Below, piece after piece: positions 1-5,425 of a DNA stretch of 10,943 bases; the stretch's first letter is position 1, and each line of letters starts with the position of its first letter. The position numbers and the translations under genes are program-made. The stretch is from JAVBLQ01 sp031553435 (lineage in GTDB: Bacteria; Bacteroidota; Bacteroidia; Bacteroidales; Azobacteroidaceae). The stretch spans positions 1-10,943 of the forward strand of contig JAVBLQ010000047.1 of the NCBI GenBank assembly GCA_031553435.1. The letters run 5' to 3'. The notes under the pieces are model-generated. The model did not search any database. It was not told where the DNA came from and saw only the letters and a list, made by a program, of their open reading frames with translations.

Positions 1-371
1 ACTTCACTTAAGGCAACCGATTGAGATTGCATAACAACGTTCAAAACTCCGGTGTCAGGAGCCTTCCGCTCAATTCTATTATACCCAACGTAGGAAAACA
101 CTAAAGTAGCACCCGTAGAAGTGTTGATAGAATAATTTCCGTCGAGATCGGTAACTGTTCCCGTACTGGTTCCTGCAATCATTACGCTCACACCGATCAA
201 CGGCTCATCGTTCTCATCTGTGACGGTTCCTTTTACAATTTTACTTTGTTGCGGTGAAGCCAACAAACTCAATGATGTATTGATACAGAATAATACCAGA
301 GACATCATGATTACTCTTTTCAACATCACAGTTTTTTTGTGTGTAGCTTTTCTCCATAATTTCAATTCCAT
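1..371 (-). CDS. SusC/RagA-family TonB-dependent outer-membrane receptor, N-terminal part
   Basis: Reading the minus strand from an ATG at 371 gives 123 codons that run off the left edge of the window. A second in-frame ATG at 326 gives a cleaner signal peptide: basic LKR, a hydrophobic run with MSLVLF, and likely cleavage after LLA before SPQQ. The mature protein opens with a carboxypeptidase-D-like plug-extension domain: KGTVTDENDEPLIGVSV, then GTVTDLDGNYSI, LVFSYVGY and VVMQSQSVALSE. This is the classic start of SusC-type receptors, which import glycans or peptides through the outer membrane together with a SusD lipoprotein and TonB energy. The TonB box, plug and barrel would lie outside the window, so substrate and partner cannot be told. 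The family assignment is secure. The choice between starts 371 and 326 is open; neither has a Shine-Dalgarno, which is normal in Bacteroidota. Confidence 0.9.
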   Translation of the reverse strand, partial: MELKLWRKATHKKTVMLKRVIMMSLVLFCINTSLSLLASPQQSKIVKGTVTDENDEPLIGVSVMIAGTSTGTVTDLDGNYSINTSTGATLVFSYVGYNRIERKAPDTGVLNVVMQSQSVALSE

Positions 372-420
372 AACCCAAGTATTGATTTATACTACATATT
401 AATACTCGCTTTAATACTCA

Positions 421-445
421 CTGTTAACAGATATAAGATATCTTA
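421..445. repeat. Two adjacent perfect palindromes upstream of the susC-like gene
   Basis: CTGTTAACAG (421-430) and TAAGATATCTTA (434-445) are each self-complementary and are separated by three bases. They lie 50 to 75 bases upstream of the susC-like start, inside the expected leader or promoter. Perfect palindromes of this size suit a dimeric regulator, but short AT-rich palindromes also arise by chance and no known operator is recognised. Confidence 0.4.
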
Positions 446-487
446 CAACCAAAATTTGACCACTTAGTAAGACATCATACAACTTTA

Positions 488-495
488 CAAAAGTA
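488..495 (-). promoter_or_regulatory. Possible -7 box for the susC-like gene
   Basis: On the minus strand this reads TACTTTTG, a full match to the Bacteroidota -7 consensus TAnnTTTG. No TTG lies at the expected -33 position, so the call rests on one box. It would give a leader of roughly 110 bases before the 371 start. It lies between the two copies of the direct repeat GATATAAGATAT. Confidence 0.35.
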
Positions 496-683
496 TAATG
501 TTTTTTTGATATAAGATATTTAAATATAATGTTTTATAACATGTTTTTTAAATAAAATAATTATATGACATTTTTAAACAACAAGGAAGAATTGATCTAG
601 GAGTTTATAGAAATAACAATTAAAAAGAAGAATTGTTCATGTGTATGACAAATCATTAAAGACTCAAAATATCAAACAGGAAA

Positions 684-713
684 TTGCAGTTGTGTTTTTA
701 AATTTTAACTTTG
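684..713 (+). promoter_or_regulatory. Bacteroidota-type promoter for rlmL
   Basis: TTG at 684-686 is followed by exactly 19 bases and then TAACTTTG at 706-713. This matches the TTG-N19-TAnnTTTG layout of the primary Bacteroidota sigma factor. Transcription would begin near 720, leaving a leader of only about a dozen bases before the ATG at 733. Confidence 0.75.
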
Positions 714-732
714 CAGTCCTAATTATTTATTC

Positions 733-1914
733 ATGGATAAGCAAGCGATATTCGGTACGGATTTTGAAATGGTTGCCAAAACCCTTTATGGATTGGAAAA
801 TGTTTTGGCCGAAGAATTAATTAATTTGGGAGCTAACGGTGTACAAATCGGCAATCGAATGGTTTCTTTCGAAGGAAATAAAGAACTCCTTTATAAAACC
901 AATATTCATTGCCGTACTGCACTAAGAATTCTCAAACCGGTTTTTTCTTTTAAAGCAAAAAATATTGATGATGTATATGATAATGTAAAGAATTTTAACT
1001 GGGAACAATTCCTGTCTTCCAAAAAGACATTTGCCATTGATTCTGTAGTTAATTCGCTTACATTCACCCACTCGAAATTCATTGCTTATAAATGCAAAGA
1101 TGCCATTGCCGATTTTTTCACAGAAAAAGGAATGGACAGACCTTCTGTACGAATCAGCAATCCTGATTTACTGATCCACGTCCATATTTCACACAACAAT
1201 TGTACGATTTCATTGGATAGTTCCGGAGAATCTTTACATAAAAGAGGATATCGCGTAGACCAAACAGAAGCTCCACTCAATGAGGTACTAGCTGCAGGCA
1301 TGATTTTAACAACCAAATGGAAAGGTGATTCTGATTTCATCGACCCAATGTGCGGATCAGGAACTTTGTTGATAGAAGCGGCGATGATTGCCCTCAACAT
1401 TCCTCCCGGAATACACCGCAAAGAATTTGCTTTTGAAAAATGGGATGATTTTGATCCCGAATTGTTCGAAAGGATCTATAATGATGACAGCAATGAGAAA
1501 GAGTTCAAGTTCAAAATTTACGGCTCAGACATTTCACCCAAAGCAATTGCCATTGCAAAAGAAAATGTTCGCAGCGCCGGCCTTTCCAAATATATTGATT
1601 TAGAGGTAAAACCTTTGCAACAATACAAAGAAGTTTCATCTGCCAAAGGAATTGTGGTAACAAATCCGCCTTACGGAGAGCGCCTCAACACCAAAGACTT
1701 ATTCGGCTTATATGAAATGATCGGAGAACGTATGAAACATGTTTTTACCGGATACGATGTTTGGATTCTCAGTTATCAGGAAGAATGTTTTCACAAAATA
1801 GGACTGAAACATTCTGAAAAGTATGAACTTAAAAACGGATCGCTGGATTGTGAGTTCAGGAAATATGAGATTTTTGCCGGCAAACGAAGGGAGCTGCTGA
1901 AAGTGAAGAACTAA
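733..1914 (+). CDS. rlmL: RlmL-type 23S rRNA (guanine-N2) methyltransferase, THUMP domain protein
   Basis: The 393-residue protein has the architecture of the N-terminal half of E. coli RlmKL (YcbY), which makes m2G2445 in 23S rRNA using S-adenosylmethionine. A THUMP RNA-binding domain fills roughly residues 50-160. The Rossmann methyltransferase follows: motif I DPMCGSGTLLIEAA at 204-217, an acidic motif II around GSDIS at 264-268, and the catalytic motif IV NPPYGE at 311-316. The length fits the stand-alone RlmL-like proteins common outside gammaproteobacteria; the RlmK half is absent. The ATG at 733 sits just behind a good promoter. The last codons (K-V-K-N) and the TAA lie inside an inverted repeat shared with the convergent queA gene. 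The exact target base is inferred from the family. Confidence 0.85.
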   Translation: MDKQAIFGTDFEMVAKTLYGLENVLAEELINLGANGVQIGNRMVSFEGNKELLYKTNIHCRTALRILKPVFSFKAKNIDDVYDNVKNFNWEQFLSSKKTFAIDSVVNSLTFTHSKFIAYKCKDAIADFFTEKGMDRPSVRISNPDLLIHVHISHNNCTISLDSSGESLHKRGYRVDQTEAPLNEVLAAGMILTTKWKGDSDFIDPMCGSGTLLIEAAMIALNIPPGIHRKEFAFEKWDDFDPELFERIYNDDSNEKEFKFKIYGSDISPKAIAIAKENVRSAGLSKYIDLEVKPLQQYKEVSSAKGIVVTNPPYGERLNTKDLFGLYEMIGERMKHVFTGYDVWILSYQEECFHKIGLKHSEKYELKNGSLDCEFRKYEIFAGKRRELLKVKN

Positions 1915-1951
1915 GAATTTTAATTCTTCACTCTTCATTCTTAGTTTTTCA
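1904..1951. repeat. Inverted repeat at the rlmL/queA convergence, possible bidirectional terminator
   Basis: The arm TGAAGAACTAAGAAT (1904-1918) has a near-perfect inverted partner at 1937-1951 with one mismatch and an 18-base loop. Each arm includes the TAA stop of one of the two convergent genes (rlmL at 1912-1914, queA at 1941-1943). A nested palindrome, AAGAATT-TT-AATTCTT (1913-1928), and an alternative stem, GTGAAGAA/TTCTTCAC (1903-1910 with 1924-1931), offer competing folds. The position and symmetry suit a bidirectional terminator, though the stems are AT-rich. Confidence 0.5.
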
Positions 1952-3191
1952 TTCTTAGCAAAGAGCTATCTCCATAACTCAGAAAACGAAATTCATTTTC
2001 CAACGCATAATCATAGATCTCTTTCCAACGACCTTTCACAAAAGCCGAGACTAACAACAACAATGTGCTCTTGGGTTGATGAAAATTAGTAATAATCCCA
2101 TTCACAATCTTGAATTCATATCCGGGAGCAATCATAATACGGGTGGGAACAACTAATTGTGTCATTCTATTCTTATTCATGTATTGCAGGATATTGTCGA
2201 GCGCCCGGGTCGTTGTTATTTGATTATTAGCCTTTTCATAAGGCATCCATTGAGAAATTGTGATTTGATCTGCCGGCAATTCCGGATTTTGCCCCAATAA
2301 CACACCTACATAATAAAGACTTTCCAACGTACGGACAGATGTTGTCCCGACAGCATAAATCCGTTCTTGATATTTCAACAGTTTTTCTATGGTTTCTTTG
2401 TTGGTGGATGTCAACTCCGTATGCATTTCGTGATTTTCAATAGTCTCTGTTTTGACAGGTTTGAAAGTCCCCGCTCCTACATGCAACGTTAATTCTTCAC
2501 AAACAATATTTTTCTTTTTCAATGATTCGAAAACAGCCGGGGTAAAATGCAACCCTGCTGTCGGCGCAGCAACTGAACCTTTAATTTTGGAATAAACTGT
2601 TTGATAAGTTTCTTTATCCGCATTTTCCGTTTTCCTATTCAAATAAGGAGGGATAGGTAATTCTCCACAAATATCGAGAATCTCGGCAAAACTTACTTCC
2701 GGATTGTTCCATGAAAATTTCACCAAATGACTTTCGCCATAAGATTCTATCTTTTCCGCATATAATTCAAATTCTTCAGATAGTTCACCTTCGTGTACCG
2801 TGCGCCGTGCTCCGCTCACCTTTTTTATTAGTTTCCCATCTTTCCACCTTTTCAAATTTCCGATCAGGCAAAGCCATGAACAATGCGCTCTTGTCTGAAA
2901 AACCAATGCATAATCACTTGGAAATTTTGGCTCCAGACAAAATATCTCAATCTGAGCACCTGTTTCTTTTTGAAAAATCAAGCGCGCCTGAATGACTTTG
3001 GTGTTGTTGAAAACCATCAGACTGTTTTCAGGCAAATAATCGGCGACATGGGAAAATTGATTTTGGGATATTACTCCATTATTATATACTAACAATTTGG
3101 AACTATCTCTGGGAGTAACCGGAAATTTGGCGATTCTTTCTTCAGACAGATTGTAATTGTAATCCTCAATTTGAATGTTTTTGGGAGACAC
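1941..3191 (-). CDS. queA: S-adenosylmethionine:tRNA ribosyltransferase-isomerase (QueA)
   Basis: QueA transfers and rearranges the ribosyl part of S-adenosylmethionine onto preQ1 at tRNA position 34, giving epoxyqueuosine. Diagnostic segments are visible: LMVFNNTKVIQARL (58-71), AAPTAGLHF (208-216), TLHVGAGTFKPV (235-246), VGTTSVRTLES (281-291), ITNFHQPKSTLLLLVSAF (367-384) and FRFLSYGDSSLL near the C-terminus. At 416 residues it is about 60 longer than E. coli QueA. Most of the extra length lies between VRTLES and IMIAPGYEF (about 292-350), in line with what I recall of Bacteroidales homologues. The start is a GTG: the frame upstream closes at a TAG with no ATG between, and V/M-SPKNIQIEDY resembles the usual N-terminus. 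It follows the flavin reductase gene by 42 bases and is probably cotranscribed with it. Confidence 0.95.
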   Translation of the reverse strand: MSPKNIQIEDYNYNLSEERIAKFPVTPRDSSKLLVYNNGVISQNQFSHVADYLPENSLMVFNNTKVIQARLIFQKETGAQIEIFCLEPKFPSDYALVFQTRAHCSWLCLIGNLKRWKDGKLIKKVSGARRTVHEGELSEEFELYAEKIESYGESHLVKFSWNNPEVSFAEILDICGELPIPPYLNRKTENADKETYQTVYSKIKGSVAAPTAGLHFTPAVFESLKKKNIVCEELTLHVGAGTFKPVKTETIENHEMHTELTSTNKETIEKLLKYQERIYAVGTTSVRTLESLYYVGVLLGQNPELPADQITISQWMPYEKANNQITTTRALDNILQYMNKNRMTQLVVPTRIMIAPGYEFKIVNGIITNFHQPKSTLLLLVSAFVKGRWKEIYDYALENEFRFLSYGDSSLLRMKN

Positions 3192-3233
3192 TGGCGATGA
3201 ATATTTTAATTTTTGAATTGTGACCGATATGAA

Positions 3234-3800
3234 CTATTTTTTCTTTTGAACACTCCATCCGAACTTTCCGATAGTTTCTCCTAAGCGGTAATAATTTCCA
3301 TGAGAATATGCCAGTAATTTGGCTTCTTTCATATCAAAGGCGCCGGTTTCCGGATTTATGAATTGTTCATCAGCCTGAACATTAAGCACTTCGGAGATAA
3401 ACATATCATGGGTGCCCAAACTCAGGATTTCTTTCACGTGGCACTCGATACATAAGGGAGATTCTTGTATTATCGGCGCATTGACAATGGCCGCTTTACC
3501 CGGAGTAAGATTCATTTCCTTGAATTTATTAAAATCTCTTCCTGATTTCACTCCACACCAATCGGTTACAAAAGCTAAATCTTCGGTTGTGAGATTGATG
3601 ACGTATTCCATGTTTTTTTTCAGGATGTCATATGAATATCTTCCGGGCCTCACAGATATATAGCACATAGCCGGATCCGAACAAATAGTCCCTACCCAGC
3701 TGACAGTTAATATATTAAATTCTTCCTCTGAACTCCCACAGCTAACCATTACGGCAGGCAGAGGGTAAATCATTGTACCTGGTTTCCAATTTTGTTTCAT
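3234..3800 (-). CDS. Flavin reductase-like FMN-binding split-barrel protein
   Basis: This 188-residue protein belongs to the flavin reductase-like family (FMN-binding split barrel). Its N-terminus, MKQNWKPGTMIYPLPAVMVSCG, is followed by NILTVSWVGTICSDPAMCYISVRPGRYSYDIL, the strand region that binds flavin, and later by NAPIIQESPLCIECHV and GTHDMFISEV. These are typical of the family. The substrate is unknown; members reduce free flavin or carry FMN for other redox work. The frame stays open upstream to an ATG at 3863, but those 21 extra residues (MNKVNFTRERRDLHLSQFIKN) are translated from an inverted-repeat arm and do not resemble the family, so I choose the ATG at 3800. It lies between pyrI and queA on the same strand. 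I recall similar genes beside pyrBI in Bacteroides, but nothing here ties it to pyrimidine synthesis. Confidence 0.85.
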   Translation of the reverse strand: MKQNWKPGTMIYPLPAVMVSCGSSEEEFNILTVSWVGTICSDPAMCYISVRPGRYSYDILKKNMEYVINLTTEDLAFVTDWCGVKSGRDFNKFKEMNLTPGKAAIVNAPIIQESPLCIECHVKEILSLGTHDMFISEVLNVQADEQFINPETGAFDMKEAKLLAYSHGNYYRLGETIGKFGWSVQKKK

Positions 3801-3814
3801 GTTTTTTATAAATT

Positions 3815-3926
3815 GTGAAAGGTGAAGATCTCTTCGCTCTCTTGTGAAATTCACTTTGTTCATAGTGAAATTTTCACAATGAGTAAAACGAGTTCACAAG
3901 GGAGCGAAGCGACCCTCACCTTTCAC
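3815..3926. repeat. 34-base imperfect inverted repeat between pyrI and the flavin reductase gene
   Basis: The arm 3815-3848 (beginning GTGAAAGGTGAAGATC) is the inverse complement of 3893-3926 at 30 of 34 positions. The 44-base centre holds further short GTGAA and TTCAC words. The outer end of the right arm is the last base of the pyrI TAG stop (3926-3928). The left arm ends 14 bases before the preferred flavin reductase start at 3800. A transcript running through pyrI into the next gene would carry this as a hairpin of about 112 bases. No gene is encoded between the arms. Confidence 0.85.
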
Positions 3927-4384
3927 TAGATTATTTCAATATCTTCTTTCTCAACTTTTTTCTCACAATAATGACATTTGAGTGTTACTCTTTGTTTGTC
4001 GGTAACGATAAAACGTGTTTTCATAGGTTCATTATTGGTAATACATTTCGGATTATTGCATTTCACCAATCCGATCAGTTCGTCGGGAAGTGTTACACGT
4101 TTTTTCTCCACGACTTCAAAATCACGAATAATATTCAAGTGGACATTAGGGGCGATCAATGAGATTCTGTTGATCTCTTTTTCTTCAAAAAATTTATCGG
4201 AGATTTTCAGAATGCCTTTTTTCCCCATTTTCTTACTATCCAGATTAAAACCGATAGTTACGGGAGATTTCAGATTTTCAACTCCCAACAGCCGGACTAC
4301 CTGAAATAAATGTTCCGCCGGTATATGATCTATTGCTGTGCCGTTTTCCAATGCGGCGACTTGCAGTTCTTTTTTCTTTTCCAT
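3926..4384 (-). CDS. pyrI: Aspartate carbamoyltransferase regulatory subunit
   Basis: PyrI is the non-catalytic, nucleotide-binding subunit of aspartate transcarbamoylase. It senses CTP and ATP and joins PyrB trimers through a zinc domain. The 152-residue length is the family norm. In the N-terminal domain the effector-site residues of the E. coli protein are recognisable: D19-H20 in GTAIDHIP, K60 in GILK and K94 near VVEKK. The zinc domain has all four cysteines in the expected spacing: C109 and C114 (KCNNPKC), then C137 and C140 (CHYC). It starts five bases after the pyrB stop, so the two are almost certainly cotranscribed and made together. The TAG stop abuts a large inverted repeat. The intact zinc site and effector residues argue for a normal allosteric holoenzyme. 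Confidence 0.97.
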   Translation of the reverse strand: MEKKKELQVAALENGTAIDHIPAEHLFQVVRLLGVENLKSPVTIGFNLDSKKMGKKGILKISDKFFEEKEINRISLIAPNVHLNIIRDFEVVEKKRVTLPDELIGLVKCNNPKCITNNEPMKTRFIVTDKQRVTLKCHYCEKKVEKEDIEII

Positions 4385-4389
4385 GTTTT

Positions 4390-5307
4390 TTAAATTACCG
4401 GAATTCCTAATGCATCACAAATAATTGCCTGGCGTGCAAAAACTCCATTCTTAGCTTGTTCGATAAAATAAGCTTTGGGATTATCGTCTACATCGTAGGC
4501 TATTTCATTCACTCTCGGCAGAGGATGAAGCACTCGTAAATTGTCTTTACTTTTAGCCAACATGCTGTTTTTAAGGATGTAAACATTTTTCACTTTTTCA
4601 TATTCCATCAAATCAGTAAATCGTTCCCGTTGAACTCTTGTCATATAAAGAATATCGGACAAATTAATTACTTCTTCCGAGAATTCCGTATGCTCATAAT
4701 ATTTGATGCCTAAAGTATCACAAAATGATTTGTAAACGTCCGGAATTTTCAATTCATCAGGAGCTACAAAATGAAAAGTAGGATTGAAATGTGACATACC
4801 AACCAACAAGGAATGAACTGTACGACCATATTTCAAATCGCCCACCATAGTTATTTGAAGATTATCCAATTTCCCTTGCGTTTTATGAATAGAATAGATA
4901 TCCAACAAGGTTTGACTCGGATGCTGATTAGCTCCATCACCCGCATTAATGATAGGAATTTTTGTCACTTCAGAGGCATATCTTGCCGCACCTTCCAAAT
5001 GATGACGCATAATGATCAGGTCGGCATAATTACTCACCATCAAAATCGTATCTTTCAAAGTTTCTCCTTTGGATGAACTGGTAGTCGCCGCGTCCGAAAA
5101 ACCGATAATTCTTCCACCTAAACGGTTTATCGCTGTTTCAAAACTCAAACGTGTGCGGGTGGAGGGTTCAAAAAAGAGAGTAGCGCAAACTTTACCTTCA
5201 AGTAAATTTCTGTTGGGTTTTTTCTCAAAAAGATTCGCTTTTTCTATCAGTTGAAGAATATCTTCTTTTGTATAGTCAAGAATAGAAACCAAACTTTCGT
5301 TCTTCAT
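4390..5307 (-). CDS. pyrB: Aspartate carbamoyltransferase catalytic subunit
   Basis: PyrB condenses carbamoyl phosphate with aspartate to give N-carbamoylaspartate, the first committed step of pyrimidine synthesis. The 305-residue length is standard. Active-site segments are intact: FFEPSTRTRLSFE with STRTR at 49-53 for carbamoyl phosphate, SSSKGET with K80 of the mobile 80s loop, HPSQ at 129-132, the aspartate-binding TRVQRER at 223-229 and HPLPR at 261-265. The pyrI partner follows after five bases, so the enzyme is probably the regulated PyrB-PyrI holoenzyme. It is the first gene of the minus-strand cluster and has a TAAATTTG promoter box upstream. No pyrBI-type leader peptide or attenuator is visible in the short space before the start. 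Confidence 0.98.
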   Translation of the reverse strand: MKNESLVSILDYTKEDILQLIEKANLFEKKPNRNLLEGKVCATLFFEPSTRTRLSFETAINRLGGRIIGFSDAATTSSSKGETLKDTILMVSNYADLIIMRHHLEGAARYASEVTKIPIINAGDGANQHPSQTLLDIYSIHKTQGKLDNLQITMVGDLKYGRTVHSLLVGMSHFNPTFHFVAPDELKIPDVYKSFCDTLGIKYYEHTEFSEEVINLSDILYMTRVQRERFTDLMEYEKVKNVYILKNSMLAKSKDNLRVLHPLPRVNEIAYDVDDNPKAYFIEQAKNGVFARQAIICDALGIPVI

Positions 5308-5328
5308 ATTTTTATATACTTTGGTTTA

Positions 5329-5336
5329 CAAATTTA
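5329..5336 (-). promoter_or_regulatory. Candidate -7 box for the pyrB cluster
   Basis: The minus strand reads TAAATTTG here, a full TAnnTTTG match 21 bases before the pyrB ATG. No TTG stands at the usual 19-21 base spacing, only a T-rich TTTC stretch, so the -33 element is weak. The implied leader is very short, which leaves little room for transcriptional attenuation. Confidence 0.5.
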
Positions 5337-5390
5337 GCAATAAAAATCAATAATGAAAGTAAACTTTTCTGCTAATTGATAAATATTCCC

Positions 5391-5398
5391 TATTTTTG
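5391..5398 (+). promoter_or_regulatory. Candidate -7 box for the penicillin-binding protein gene
   Basis: TATTTTTG matches TAnnTTTG and lies 27 bases before the ATG at 5426. A perfect -33 TTG is missing at 19 bases; the sequence there is TTTCTG (the nearest TTG, 5376-5378, is only 12 bases away). This box and the pyrB box face away from each other across a 118-base gap. Confidence 0.5.
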
Positions 5399-5425
5399 CA
5401 CCTTAAATTATTATCCGTTTTTTAG

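Larger units (their letters stand above)
372..732. promoter_or_regulatory. Divergent AT-rich intergenic region between the susC-like gene and rlmL
   Basis: This 361-base stretch holds no convincing gene. It should carry promoters for both flanking genes. On the susC-like side I see two adjacent perfect palindromes (421-430 and 434-445), a 12-base direct repeat (430-441 and 508-519), a repeated TTAATACTC (400-408 and 412-420), and a TAnnTTTG-type box on the minus strand. On the rlmL side there is a well-formed promoter at 684-713. The middle part (about 540-660) is featureless AT-rich sequence apart from a weak 7-bp hairpin at 615-637. Confidence 0.6.

Noticed and set aside
220..402. Plus-strand 60-codon open frame in the left part of the window
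   Set aside because: It is antisense to the susC-like N-terminus, has no family resemblance, and the opposite strand gives a clear receptor signal peptide and plug-extension domain.
565..600. Tiny open frame of 11 codons (MTFLNNKEELI) in the divergent intergenic region
   Set aside because: Too short, with no promoter spacing or conservation evidence; such frames are common in AT-rich DNA.
615..637. Hairpin AACAATT / AATTGTT as a possible terminator
   Set aside because: Seven AT-rich pairs with a 9-base loop and no following T tract; no gene ends here, since the flanking genes diverge.
5308..5425. A pyrBI-type attenuator or leader peptide before pyrB
   Set aside because: The candidate promoter box leaves only about 15 bases of leader, and no terminator-like stem with a T tract or leader peptide is visible.
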